A stretch of DNA of 64,000 nt, from contig CM028377.1 in the NCBI GenBank assembly GCA_013146195.2, forward strand, positions 36,523,632 to 36,587,631, given 5' to 3'. Below are positions 25,302 through 38,489 of the stretch, piece after piece. Numbering within the stretch: position 1 is the stretch's first letter; each line of letters opens with the position of its first letter. The notes beneath the pieces were generated by a model. It worked only from the letters and a program-made list of their open reading frames with translations. It made no database searches and had not been told where the DNA came from. Made by a program: the position numbers and the translations under genes. The stretch comes from Codonopsis lanceolata (lineage: Eukaryota > Streptophyta > Magnoliopsida > Asterales > Campanulaceae).

Positions 25302-25628
25302 TTTTAGGAATAATATTTCGAATATAGATTGTAGCGGTTGAAAGAAAGAACGAAGGATAGTAGCAAAAAAATGTTTAAGAAAAAGTAGCGACCAACAATT
25401 TCTCCTAGATTTTTGCTTGATCTTAATGTCTTTTGGTATTTTTATGGTTGGTTTTGGTGGTCGCAAGAAGCTACATGAGTTAGGTCAAGCTAGGCTCTTA
25501 TGGTCCAAACATACAATCAGGTAGAGTTGAATGCCATTATCATTAAAAACCTTGCTTAACCATAAATTGAGTGTTGGCAAGTAATCAAATAGCTCAACTA
25601 GAATGAGAATAACATTCACTAGAACTTG

Positions 25629-27228
25629 TTACTGGCAAGTAACACTAGGTGAAGTTGATGTAAAAGTCCCATGGGCATTTCTGCAAGAAGCCCTGACACT
25701 CGATCCTGCTACGGAAACATGATCCATCACAATGTCGGTGCAATGTGTGCTCTCACTGCAGTCAAAATTGATAGCGAGTGGCGAGGCCGAAGATCCTTGT
25801 ACGCCTCTGTATGTCACAGATCTCACCTGTACACTAGAAGCTCCCTGTACCCATGACATAAACAAAAGGAACATTTAAACTCTCAAGCACAATAATGTAT
25901 CTCGAATCATTTTCTTTAGGCGTAACCTTAGGCAAGAACTATTTGATAAAAAAGAACCTATCAAAGTAGCATAGATGGTTCTAAAACTTACATCACAATG
26001 TTTCCCATCACAATAATGTTGATCGATGATAATAGGGTTCTTCACGTTTGCAAGCTGGATTTGTTGGAATAAGATATCCCTAGCATAGCCCGATCCACCC
26101 TAAAATACATACAAAAGTAAAAATTGTATCAATAAACCTAGCCATGCACCTGTGGTCGCTCCAATGGACAAAGAAACTTGTTTTTTAACTCGTGCGGTCA
26201 AACAAGTAATATTACCGGCGTTGTCTTGATTCTTAGTCCATTTTGGGTTGCAGTTAGGTTGCAGTTTATCACGCGTACTTGTTCTACAATATCTCTACCT
26301 CCAGAAACTCCGAGGCTTCCAACACTATTCGTATGGGTATCCATAGAGAGTTAGACGAAAAGAGAGTCTAGAATTTAAGACATGGGAGAAGTGTAAGAGG
26401 AATGTTATACCTAATCCCATGTCCTGGTCCGCAATACACCCCAGTAACATTCACATCGACGGAGCCACCTTTAATGGCCACACAATCGTCACCTGTACAT
26501 GTTATTTACGACAAGTTTGTTTTAGCACGTAATCATTTTTAACAGAATATATTTGAGAATCAAAGAGAAGTGTGAAAAATGGACATAAAATTACCAGTTT
26601 TGATAGAACTGTCATGAATATTGACATGGGAGGAGGCACTAATGTCAATTCCATCAGTGTTTGGGCTGTCCTCAGGCGCAGATATATGAAGATGACCTAA
26701 TTCTGCAGCATTACATTCGTGAACCCCTATATGTTCTCTCGGGCTATTAAGATGTGTTGTTCCACTTAGGAGAAGTCCATTACAGTTGTGAAAGTGCAAT
26801 GCCTACAAAAACGTAATCCACATGTATAATTAATTAGTAAGGGAATTTGAGCGGGTCTACTTCGGAAAGTTTTTCAACTGCTATACACCTCAATATTTTT
26901 TCTCAAACCGAAAAAGATACATCATGCATTGCGATGCCCAAATGCATGCATCGTCAGATCATATGATCAATCGATGCATCGCCTTATCAAATAGTGCATT
27001 GGTGCCTTTTTCGGGTTTCAAAACAATATCGGGGGTATAAAGCGGTTTAAAACTTTTAAAAGTGAACTGACACACAATTTTTCCAATCAGTAATCGTTTT
27101 TTATTTCATCGTATCAAAAGTTTTTATTGAACGTGTGCTCAGTCGTTTTCTAATTAACTCGTATAGTTCTTTTTTGATTTTTTAAGACAAAATTATCGTT
27201 TTTTCAAATGAAAATATTAATGTGTGTG

Positions 27229-27259
<31 letters not shown>

Positions 27260-27433
27260 TTTTTTTTCAAAATCATAAATTTTCAAGCATGGTTGCAATA
27301 TGTAAACATTACTTGTTGCAAAATTATAATCAACTCTAGCTCCTAGTGTTGACTTATTTACAAATTAATACTCCATCAATTCGTTTTTTTAATGTTTGAC
27401 TGGCCACACAGATTAAAAAAAATAATTGACACT

Positions 27434-27508
<75 letters not shown>

Positions 27509-28580
27509 TGACCTAAAAAGAAAGAATGACTATTTTTCGAGAACAAATGGAGTAACATATGTAAACCCAAAATCTAGCTAGACTTGAGAAGATGTTGGAT
27601 GATGCGTTATCTTACCGAAGGGCGATCACAACTTGGAGTCTTTCCCTGCAAAATAGAAGGGAGAATTAAGGTTTTCATCTTCAAGTTTTGTATTGAACAG
27701 TTATCCAAAAAGCCGAGTAATCCACGGGAGATGTAGAATCTTTTTTACACGAGCAGTTTTGGAACATGATATGTGTCGATTACAATCTTTTTCTTGATTT
27801 TTTTTTAAGATTTAGGTCGGCTACGCCTACGTATTGTGTTTTAAAAACTGTTTGTATATAAAAAATTATACACTATCGGTGAATGAAAATTTACGGGATT
27901 GCACCAACTTACACCATTCTTCCACCAAAGTGAGCCCTGGCCATCAAATTGACCGGATCCGTCTATAATAAGACCATTGATATTCAGAAAATAAATCCAA
28001 AACTTGCCATTTCCACCACAACCTCTCCATTCATCAAGACTCCTTGGTCCAGTGATGGTTCCTAACACCTATATATGATCAACAACACAAAACAAATTAC
28101 TAGGCCAAATTGGTCGAGATATGTTCCCATAACTCACTTATGTGTGGGCGGTCTGGGTGATCGAGAAGAGCAATAAGTGCCACAATTATATCGAAAAATC
28201 GTTATTACCTTAATGTGGACTCTTGAAGAACGGCATGGACCTTCGAATTGCACGGGTTTTAGTAAGAACGTCTTGCCCAATGGTACGACTAATGCCGGAC
28301 CGCCCGAGCTATCTCTACATAAACTATTCCAAGCTTGGATGAAAGCCTTTAAGATATATAGAGTATAGATGATCAATTAATCAAAACTAGTATATATACT
28401 AAATCTTTATTTACAAATGAATAAGTATTTGTATGTATAGTTTACATTTGTGTCATCTGTGTGCCCATCTCCTCTGGCTCCAAAATCTGTGACATAATAT
28501 GTAGCTGCCATACAATTCTTTGGAACAAATGAAGCAATGCATAGAGCAAAAAATATTGCAATATTTAGTAGCTCCTGCAT
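25629..28580 (-). CDS. Polygalacturonase (GH28), nine exons, 393 aa
   Basis: Secreted pectin-degrading enzyme that hydrolyses alpha-1,4-galacturonan in cell walls. Exons on the minus strand: 28446-28580, 28209-28346, 27913-28068, 27616-27645, 26595-26802, 26411-26492, 26216-26324, 25992-26099, 25629-25844; all introns are GT-AG and the frame stays open. Residues 1-25 form a hydrophobic signal peptide, followed by YYVTDFGARGDGHTDDTN, the usual GH28 start. Catalytic motifs are complete: SPNTDGI (NTD 201-203), TGDDC (224-226), CGPGHGIS (GHG 246-248), GLRIK (281-283) and GGSGYAR (Tyr 291). There is no long N-terminal prodomain. Intron 4 (813 bp) holds MITEs. Endo- versus exo-activity cannot be decided. 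Two 5' fragments of the same gene lie at 5487 and 34863. Exon joins are my reading, not transcript-proven. Confidence 0.95.
26840..27080. mobile_element. Possible second MITE in polygalacturonase intron 4
   Basis: A CAAACCGAAAAAGATACATC-like left arm and a CTTTTTCGGGTTTC right arm are loosely inverted. Between them are several GCATTG/ATGCATCG repeats. A similar ACCGAAAAAGACC word occurs at 22294. Ends are not sharply definable. Confidence 0.35.
27371..27552. mobile_element. Stowaway-like MITE in polygalacturonase intron 4
   Basis: Degenerate ends CTCCATCAATTCG and GAACAAATGGAG with TA flanks, and a long (TA)n run (27438-27505) in the middle. The ends match weakly, so this is an old copy whose core expanded. 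Confidence 0.6.
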
Positions 28581-29280
28581 GCGTTACAAATTTACGAGAG
28601 GAAAATAAGAGAGATATATAGAAGCAGAAACGATATATTAACTTCATTTTGCGCTACTCATTGTATGAGCGCCGTCAAATATACGTGCACTTCAAGTAAT
28701 TTATTACGTGACATGCAAAAATCAAATAACTAATACCCGAATTTTAATAAATTAATGTTTTTTTATAGTAAAATATCTAAAAATAACATTGATAGTAACT
28801 CATAGAGTGACTAAAGAGATCTCTGTATTAGTTTGTCTATAATTTTACTACCATAAAGAAGAAAATTAATAATTACTCGCACCATTATATTTTGGTGAAG
28901 CCAAATAATTGCAAATGCTTAATTGTGTCTTTGCAATTGCCATCTCAACTCGCATTTATAGTGAAGAATTTGAGTGTAATATTACAATTCCAATGCTTGC
29001 AATATTGATATTATGTGAATATTAAGTATATATGTGTGTAATATTATATACTCCCTCCGTTCTGAGCAAATAGTCAACTATTCTATTTTGAGATATTTTA
29101 CTTAAAAAGTTGACTCTCAAACGGGGACTTTACTCGAAACAGAGGGAGTATTACTTATCTTTTCCCTTTTTTTAAAAAAAAACTTTTTGAGTAATTTGCT
29201 ATAGAATTTAGTGTTTATATATACCATATTTTTCACGTGTGATATCCCTTGACTAAAAACTAGTTGACTACTCATGCTTA
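28581..29280 (-). promoter_or_regulatory. Polygalacturonase upstream region
   Basis: Two TATA candidates on the minus strand: TATAAAT at 28954-28960 (good consensus, implying a 5' leader of about 350 bases) and a weaker TATATAT near 28613-28619, close to the ATG. A Stowaway MITE lies at 29051-29148. The whole region is repeated at 5528-6230 and 34906-35590. Beyond 29277 a 350-bp stretch present in the other copies (6230-6580) is missing. Confidence 0.5.
29051..29148. mobile_element. Stowaway-like MITE upstream of polygalacturonase
   Basis: Same MITE as 6001-6098 and 35378-35475, with the more canonical end CTCCCTCCGTTCTGAG and TA target duplications. It sits about 470 bp upstream of the intact polygalacturonase ATG, so it predates the duplication of that promoter. 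Confidence 0.85.
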
Positions 29281-29602
29281 ATCATTTCCAATAGGAGGAA
29301 GTAGAGAAATTTATGTAAGTAATAAGAAGATATTAGTCAACGGAGCAGGGTTCTCACTTCTCTCTCCTTTTTTTTTTTAATTGTGGTAAATAGCAATGAA
29401 ACCAAGGTTGTGTTCTGTAAAATTGGACTTAGAAAAATGAACATTGTGGACTAAACGTACCGAGCCTCTTTAAGGGGGCACATATCGTCCTCTTAAAGGG
29501 GCACACGTTGAACCCTTTCACCAAATCCATAGCCAACGACTTTTCAATTCCTTTCCGTATCCTCAATTCAACATTTATTTCTTTCAGGTATCTTTTTTCT
29601 CC

Positions 29603-31687
29603 GTTTTGTGATTTTACTGTTGTTTACTTCTAATTGATCCTTAGTTAGATTTTTATTTTTATTTTTTGATTTTGTGGTTTGCTCAGTCTTTTTCCTTCAA
29701 ATCTATGCGCACTGAAGCTATCCTCAATTCAACCTTTCCCTTCTTTTAGGTATTTTTTTTTCCATATTTGGTGATTTACTGTTTAGTCTGAAATTTGCTG
29801 GGTTTTCTTCTTCTTCCAATTTGGTGATTTTTTTATTTATTTATTTTTTTTTTTTGTGATTGGTGAAATTCGTGAAATTTCTGGTCAGTGAGTTGAATTA
29901 GTTATGGTCATATTGTTTCATGTAGGTTTAACTTAGTTCTTCCAAATCCTTAATATGAAAAGGGATAATGGGCTGGTAATTATTTCTATGATCTTGGCGA
30001 AAAGTATTATATATTCCATATTGATCACACCAAATTATAGGGTGACTACGCTTGGAAATCCACGTGGTGGAATGAAGCTAATGAGTGTAAGGTTAGGAAC
30101 ATGACTAGGATATCTGGCCTAATTGCTGGAGAGTACATGCTGGTTCTCTTAATCTTTCATGTCTACACTAGGATCTGCAAGAGAAAATACGGTTAGGGAG
30201 CTGGGAGGCTATCCCATCTAAAGCCCTCCGGTGTGAGAGTCAGTAGCGGAAGATAACAAGTGATGGAACACAGGCGTTCCCCGTGGCCACCTTTCTTGAG
30301 TAATATATGTTATATGATAGTTTTTAGTGAATAGTGCCTTACCTCTCGAAGGTGACGAAACCTTCTATTTATAATCTCCCAAAGCTTGTCTCACAAGCCA
30401 AAGCTGGATGCCACAATTGGAGACCAACCCGTATTGGTCGGTGAGTTGAGTTAGCTAATTCCCATTGGTGCGTATTATTGTCGATGTACTGTATCAGGAA
30501 GTTGGTCAGCGGTGAGGTGTACGGCCTGTACAGAGCATATTGATGCTTTACCAATCAGATGACGACACCTGGTATGTGCCGTACTATGATGACGTTTCAG
30601 TGTTTGACTCTGACGAGCTTGGGTGCCAACCATGGAATTTCCTGGTTGGATGATCATCCATGTCTAGGCTTTCCACGTATTCTCGTGGCCGGTGGCCTGG
30701 TCGGCCTATCTTCGATCGACTTATCCGGCGAGTGGTCGTCCTTGACGACCTTGGTTGCATTGACCGCCACGTGTTATTCTACGTGAGGAGCATCAAGTCG
30801 GGTCCCTTCAGTTGCCCCCGACTTTCTGAGTGCGAGGATTTATCCTTAGATCGGAAAGTAAGACTTGGTTCATCCTCGTTCAAGCCCGTCTTTGTTGACC
30901 ATGTACTGCCTATTTTTGGCTTGGTTAGGATGTGAGATGAGGATGTGTTTAGTGGGGCCCTTGGATTGAGCTTGTTTGTAGGGGAATCGAAGTGTCGCTT
31001 GGGGTCGGGTCTCATTAATAACTCATTAATGAAGCATCGTTTAGCCGAATTATTATTTAATATCCCTGATTTCGGCGCCGTCTCTTTCTTTTTGGTGACG
31101 TTGTTTGGATGGTTATCGACACGTGTCAGTCGGGTAGTAGTTAAATGAGATCCGCGTGTTTTTGAATTGGATCGACCCGGTTGATCGCGGGTCGTATAAA
31201 ACTTTAAAACCCTGGCTTCTCTCCTACGCTTCCAACCATTATGTGATTTTCTCTCCCAGAACAAGTCAGGCGATTTTTATTTCCGGTATTGAGTTCACTA
31301 TCTAGGCTCCCTTTTGGCTGCATTTTCCTCCTCTAAAGTGGTGTGTTAGGTTCACCTCTTTCTCTTTTCTCCATTTTACCTGTTTGTAGCCTGTTTCTGG
31401 GTAGGTTTGGTGAATTCCGGGTTTCACACTTCATCTCCGGTGACCTATCGCCGGTTTCTGCACTTTTCGTACTAACTCCGGTGGCCTTTGTCTTTCAGGC
31501 CCTCGTCATTGTTCTTCTCTCTTGTCTTTGTCTTCTCCAGTCTCGCCCGTTACAGGTACTATTCTTCTCTTAGCTTTCCACATTTGGTTCGTACTTAGAG
31601 TGGGTTTATGAGTTCGGAGTCTAGGTCGTCGTGTCGTACTCCTGATTGGTCTTCCTCGAACGTGGCTTATAAGTCACCCACCCAGTC
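29603..31687. other. Copy B of the GC-richer LTR-like stretch
   Basis: Counterpart of 241-2327 with the same TATAAAA core near 31195. Several 1-6 base differences from copy A fall in C/G-rich words and shift every open frame. A 161-codon open frame on the minus strand (30779-31264) is broken in copy A, so I do not treat it as a gene. Confidence 0.4.
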
Positions 31688-34600
31688 TGTGACGACCCGA
31701 CCCAGATTCCGGAACAGAATCCCAAGGTCACGCTACAAGGACAAGGCAATAAGAGGACAAACACGAAGTAAATAATAGTGCATATCAAACAATAGAGCTA
31801 TCAAGCTCTAAACATGGATATGTAATAGTATAAAAATACGGGTAAACAAAAATCGAAGATGCGGAAGCGTTAACATAGTGAAGCCCCGAGCTAGATAGCT
31901 CGAAAACTGAAGCAGATAGAATCAAGAGAGACGTTGTCTCACAAAGCTAAACACAAAATTCACGTGCCGCAACATTGCAGACGCAAAACAAACCATCGGC
32001 ACTCCAGGCCGGCGTTTCGACAAGAACCCTACCTGATATGACAATTACCCAACGGTTAACATACCGGGGTTAACAAAAACAATAACAAGAGAGATACTAA
32101 ATGCCCCGAAGCTATTGCTTGCCCGAGAGACAACTGAATAAATACTAAGAAGTGAAGTATACACGCCTGACTAAAAATCAGCGATAGAAAAGTACAACAA
32201 GGCTAGTAATGCTACCCAACTGTAAAGTTTATATAACTTTACTCAAAAAGTCTTAAGCGGAAAAGAAGGACGAAATAATAGATACGACACGATGCTAGAG
32301 GGAACTTTGCAAGCTACTACTCGTGGAAATCGACTGCTACAATCACGAACATACGAACTAAGCTCGGGCTATCGATCAGCTGCGATCAGCTACAACCACG
32401 ATCTACTCGACCTCAATGTAACGGACAGGTTACTGCAACTAGAAAACAAATACGGGATGAGTCATAATGACTCAGTATGTTACTACTAAACAATATATCA
32501 TAATATGAAACATTATTATAATAACAGTAACATCGCGTTACGACGACGAAGCTCGTGAAGACGTGTTGTATACTTTACGAGAAATCTCTCCTTCCCACTT
32601 ACTAAACTGTCCAAGTGAACTAGGGTGGAATTCCTTGTTCAACACAAACCAATGAATTAGAAAGTAATTCTCACGAAAACATTCCATGTAAGTATGTATA
32701 ACTTTATATATACACGCCAAGTCATTCATGAAATTAGCAAGTATCCGCATGTATATTCACATATATGCATATCAAGTCATAGAATTATCAAGTACAAGTA
32801 TGTATACCTACAGATATACATACCATGAAATTCAATAAAAGTGCAATCAAGATAAACATGGTCACTTTCGATCCCATGTCTCAATTAACACTTTGTTGTC
32901 ACATAAGTGCTTGAAATAAATCACATAACAGGAGGATACATTATAGAGCCGCTGCCGCAACGTAGATCCTGAAATGAAAACGATTATCTTGAAAGTGGGT
33001 TGTCGGATACACGTGATTGATACATCGACGTCCTTGAACACGATAGTATTATTCCAAGCACCCTAATGGTTACGACAAGGTACTCTTCTCCACTGTGATC
33101 AAATAGTGGAGGGTAGGTGCATGATGATGGGCTGGCGACCCATCACTACCACAAATATCACAATTCGTGACGGCGATGCATCATTACCATCGAGATAAGA
33201 CAAGTACGCCAGCTGGGCTAATGAAATGACAAGCAGATATTTACTTTGCATTAAAATCAAGTAGGGATCGAGCTCGACAAGAGAGAACTCATCCATGTCA
33301 AGTAGATGTTTACTCATATTAAATCAAGTAGGAAGCGAGCTCGACAAGATCGAGCTCGTTCAAGATAAGCAAGCATGTTATCCACGACATGTTCACGATC
33401 AATCACATACATTAACTTAAGAGCCCAATTGAGTCTCGAAAATACAAGTGTCAAGTTGTCCATCGAATGTTATTCAAGTTTCAAAGGCTAGTTATCTAGT
33501 CAAATGGATTCTACAGGTTGTAGAATCTCACCACGATGCTCGTAAAGTTCAATTGTTCCTTAAGCTCGACTCCGTTGAGTCTTTACTACAATTTATCTGA
33601 AATAGTTTATAAATGCTATTTGCATTTCTAAGCCTTTTCTAAGTTCTCGGTTCAAGCATAGTTAGGTTCTTGTCTCATTAAGAAACACTAGATCATCAGT
33701 TCACAATTTCACCTATTAGTGAAATATAAGTTCAACACAAGTTGGTGAATCAATGATCAATGAAACCACAGAGTAATCAAAAACAAATTATGCTTCATGT
33801 CAAAATACACAATATGCCTTATAAGTCATATAATTAAATATGGAGAATCAATCATTGACAAGTATCACAATCATGCTTTCATAAGTCATAATATCTAATA
33901 AGAATAGATATTTATTTCTAGCATAAATCCAAGTTAAGTGCATCACTTAACAAATAATAAACCACGCAAGCATAGAAATCCATTTCTCTAATGAATCTAG
34001 GCCAAACCCGTAACTTAACAAGTAGCATTCATGAAATCCCAAGACTTCATTGATGGTCCAGGATCAATTAATAACTTAGATTATATTCACTAAAACTCAT
34101 TCTAAAATGATCATTCATCCTATGTTCCCAAATCCATTATGGTTCATGTATTATTTATAAACCCCGCTTGACAAATCCAAATATTGTGATCCACACATGC
34201 ATATTTAGAAACTAGAAATTTTAAGGTATCATTCACCATTTTGAGTCATTCAATTCAACCTATAATCATCAATTTTTGATTATCACAAAGACAAGTTATT
34301 TTCCAGATTTTCTGTTATAACTCATTCTCCACAACCATCTTGTAAATTCCACCATTAATTGCTCACAACTCAAAAGAAGGTGATTCTTTCTTATTATCAA
34401 ACTAGACTGTTAAGAATATATTTTAGACTTTTAAATTACTCCATTATGACTTGTATTCATCAAAATACAGCCCCTCAAAGTTAATGTTAAAAACCTGATT
34501 TTCTGTTGCGATTCATTCTGCATGTCTATCATACAAAATTCACCAAAAATTGGTCATTGCTCCAAATGAAATAAACTTTACATTTCCAGAAACTAGACTC

Positions 34601-34866
34601 TTTGAGATATAGTTTACCATTTTAAAACACTCCATCAGGACTTGTATTCCTCAAAATAAGACCACTTCAATATTATGTTAACAGACTAACTTTCTGGTAA
34701 CAGCTTACTGGAACAGACACGATTTGTGACTAATGAAAAATACTTCCTGAACTCCAAAATTTACAAAACTTTGTAGAGAGTTACCTAACATGTATAGGTA
34801 TAACATACTCTATTTTTAGAAAAATCCCTTTAGTAGATTAGTACCAGAATTTTCCCGAATTTTGCA
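31688..34866 (-). mobile_element. Solo or truncated long LTR, Ty3/gypsy-like (copy B)
   Basis: Counterpart of 2328-5486. The first 650 bases carry many small indels relative to copy A, whereas 32480-34866 is almost identical to it. The right end TTTTGCA directly precedes TAGAGC of the polygalacturonase fragment. Confidence 0.6.
32458..32474. promoter_or_regulatory. Inverted pair of TGAGTCA sites in LTR (copy B)
   Basis: Identical to 3080-3096 although the flanking sequence differs by indels between the copies. Confidence 0.4.
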
Positions 34867-35590
34867 TAGAGCAAAAAATATTGTAATATTTAGTAGCTCT
34901 TGCATGCGTTACAAATTTACGAGAGGAAAATAAAAGAGATATATAGAAGCAGAAACAATATATTAACTTCATTTTGCGCTACTCATCGTATGAGCACCGT
35001 CAAATATACGTGCGCTTCAAGTAATTTATTATGTGACATGCAAAAATCAAATAACTAATACACGAATCTTAATAAATTAATGTTTTTTATAGTAAAATAT
35101 CTAAAACTAACATTGATAGTAACTCATAGAGTGACTAAAGAGATCTCGTGTTAGTTTGTCTATAATTTTACTACCATGAAGAAGAAAATTAATAATTACT
35201 CGCACCATTATATTTTGGTGAAGCCAAATAATTGCAAATGCTTAATTGTGTCTTTGCATTTGCCATCTCAACTCGTATTTATAGTGAAGAATTTGAGTGT
35301 AATATTAATTACAATTCCAATGCTTCCAATACTGATATTATGTGAATATTAAGTATATATGTGTGTAATATTATATACTCCTTCCGTTCTGAGTAAATAG
35401 TCAACTATTCTATTTTGAGATATTTTACTTAAAAAGTTGACTCTCAAACGGGGACTTTACTCGAAACAGAGGGAGTATTACTTATCTTCTCCCCCCCCTT
35501 TTTTTTTTTTTTGGGTAATTTGCTACAGAAGCTAGTGTTTATACCATATTTTTCACGTGTGGTATCCCTTGACTAAAAACTAGTTGACTA
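34863..35590 (-). pseudogene. Polygalacturonase 5' fragment and promoter (copy B)
   Basis: Same as 5487-6230. The ATG is at 34903-34905; 13 codons are kept before the LTR. The junction word TGCATAGAGC is identical to that of the intact gene at 28538-28547, which fixes the breakpoint to within a few bases. Confidence 0.85.
35378..35475. mobile_element. Stowaway-like MITE (98 bp), copy B
   Basis: Counterpart of 6001-6098 with TA flanks, in the second truncated polygalacturonase promoter. Confidence 0.85.
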
Positions 35591-36308
35591 CTCAGTGCTA
35601 TCATCTCAAAAAGCTATAGGTTATAGGACGGGTGCAACTAATTTCTGAGCCTTTTTGTTGTGTGATATTTTTGACTAATAGTAATCACTTATGGACTACT
35701 TGTTTTACATATATTAGTACCATCAGCATTACCATCTATCCCAAAAGTTATCATAAAAACTATAGTTGATAGGACGAACGCAACTCATTCCCGGGCCTTT
35801 TCGTTGTGTGATATCCTTGACTAACTACTCATTGACAACTTGTTTTACAAAAGTTATTTAAGACTTCATAGAGCGTAGTTTAAGCCTTCATAGAGCGTAG
35901 TTTTGTCGATATATTCTTGGAAAATGAAAAATGTGGGACTAAAGGTGCGCTAAATCATTTCCAATAGGAGGAAGTAGATAAATTTATGTACGTAATAAGA
36001 AGATATTAGTCAATGGAGCATGGTTCTCACTTCTCTCTCCTTTTTTTGTTTTTGTTTGGTAAATAGCAATGAAACCAAGGTTTTTTTTTTCTGTAAAACT
36101 GGACTTAGAAAAATGAATATTGTGCACTAAATGTACCGAGCCTCTTTAGGGGGGGGGGGTGCACACATCATCCTCTTAAAGGGGCACACGTCGAATCATT
36201 TCACCAAAGCCACCACCAACGACTTTTCAATTCCTTTCCATATCCTCAATTCAACATTTATTTCTTTCAGGTATCTTTTTTGTCCGTTTTGTGATTTTAC
36301 TGTCGTTT

Positions 36309-36570
36309 AATTTGACCAACGACGTTTCATAACGACCAAATTAACCAATCAATTTTTAATTTAGTTGTAATGTCGTCCTCGTCGTTTCATAACGACCAAA
36401 TTAACCAACCAATTTTTATAAATATCGGACCAAGAAATTGCCATAGAAGGAAGATATTGACAAAAGTTGGTTGGTTAATTTGGTCTTTATGAAACGGGAA
36501 GGATGGCATTGCAACCACATTAAAAGTTGGTTGGTTAATTTGGTCGTTATGAAATGTCGTTGGTCAAATT
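36309..36570. mobile_element. Foldback MITE / long hairpin (262 bp), copy B
   Basis: Counterpart of 6938-7199 with both arms preserved. Confidence 0.8.
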
Positions 36571-36592
36571 GGATTTCCCCAATTTATACGGT

Positions 36593-37845
36593 GGTCGAAA
36601 AGGTAGTATTCCCCAAATTTAAAACGATACGAGAAAATTGAAAATATTAAAGATATGAAAATTTTTAGACTTTTGTCCTTATGATGTAATAATAAAATAA
36701 ACGATATAATTTCTCATTGATAAATAGTAATATCTAATATTTATGGTTTGGTTGTTTGACTTGGTGGTTCACGCAACGGTTTGGTTTAGATTGGTTTGAC
36801 TCAACTCGGAGGATCAAATCGAGAGCCAAATCGAACCGCTCGATTTTTTAGAAACTTAAACTGAGCTGAACTATACAAGCTACTTAAACCAAACTAAACC
36901 AAACCACTTGGTTCAACTCGGTTTTGTTTGGCTTGACGACTTGGTGATTCGGATTGACACCCCTAAACGTGAGGATCGTTCTATGTAACTATAAAGTTGA
37001 TATTTCTTGTCTTGCCATCAGCAATTTACATCGCGCCGCTTACAACTCTTGCAAACCTCAAATAGATCTTAGCTTGTGTTCGTAAACTGCAAAAAAAATT
37101 GCAATCTTTATCACTATTGGGTTGTTTAGGTTGATTACTAGCTTCCACTCCATAATAGAATCCATTCAATTCCTTGTAACTTGCACGATATATTCTTCTT
37201 TCTATTTGTAGATTTCTTCGGTATCAGTTTTTTTGTCTTTTTTGGTTAAAGAAGAAATAGGCTTTGAAAATAATGAAGGCAGAAGATATGAAGGGGTTAA
37301 AAGAGAATTTGAACCCATGAAAAAAACAAAAGTCTGAAGAAGCTTTTCTTTTTCAATAACTTTTACGAGGAAACTAGACTTTTCTTATCATGTTAACTGG
37401 TTCCCCTCCCCCCAATTCGGTGTTAACTACTCCCTCCGTTTTCAGATAAATAATTTCTTATTTCATTTTGAATGTTTTATTTAAAAATTATTTTATTATT
37501 AATGAACTACTAAATTTGGTATTTAAAAAAAAATTGTTTTAAAACAATGATACTTTACCTCGAAGAGAGGGAGTAGTTCATTAGTTTGTTGGCTATGTGA
37601 TTTTTTTTTTCTTTTTTGTATTGGAGTGGTGTCTTATAGTCTTTGTTTGTCTCCAAGATCTTGCTTTTTGATAAATCTCCACAAAATAACTAATGGAAAT
37701 GAGCGTAGTGTGGCAGGTAAGTGACAAAAAAGGAGGTGATGGTAAATCTTCTGAGAGTTTTACTAATGGTGTTAGTAGAAGGTGGCTTGGTATTTTCGAA
37801 ATGACAAAAACTTTGGAAAAATGGTCTAATTGGTATTTTTTATAA
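36593..37845. repeat. Locus-specific repeat S, copy 3
   Basis: Part of duplicated block B; nearly identical to 7228-8475. Confidence 0.85.
37430..37573. mobile_element. Stowaway-like MITE in repeat S, copy 3
   Basis: Counterpart of 8059-8202, with the canonical end CTCCCTCCGTTTTCAG and TA flanks. Confidence 0.75.
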
Positions 37846-38102
37846 GATAGATTTTCTTGATCCGATTTATTATGTTAGTGGGCTAATTCGTGAATCCACC
37901 ATGTGTTGGTGGGCTAACATATGAGAGAATGAAGCATCGGTTTAACAAATTACGATCTGTAAGATGATCTCACATAAGACCTATTCTTTGAAGAAACCCT
38001 TTTATCGCTTTATACCTTGAGGTCCTCCCCTTAATGGGTTGTTCAAGTACGAGGTTTGAAGAGAGTCGGTTCATCTCCGTTTTCACTGCATCATATTTGC
38101 TA

Positions 38103-38366
38103 CTCCCTCCGTCCCTAAATTATTATTTTGGTGGACTTGATGCACGGTTTAAAAAAATACATTTGACTGAATTATTAGTATTAGTTTGATGTGTAGTTTA
38201 CTTTAAAGCTCATGTGTATGTGGCCTATAATTAAAGTAGGAAGAAAAAGTAAGGATAAAGTGGTAAAAGTGTTAATCCTAAAAAAAAGAAAGTTTTAAAC
38301 AAAGACAATTATTTTTTACGGATTTAAAAAAGGAAAACAATAAACAATATTAGGAGACAGAGGGAG
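38103..38366. mobile_element. Stowaway MITE, copy B
   Basis: Counterpart of 8732-8989 with several small indels. Confidence 0.85.
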
Positions 38367-38489
38367 TATTATTTTGAAAATGACAACTGGAGATCGTTGC
38401 CGTCGGAGTGACGAGGATATGCTTTTATGGGGCTCATTATGTTGAAATTATTCCATAAAGTGGTCCATATGAATTGATAGTAAATAAGT

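Noticed and set aside
30779..31264. 161-codon minus-strand open frame in copy B
   Set aside because: The same frame in copy A (around 1430-1911) is broken by small indels, and the sequence resembles an LTR promoter region.
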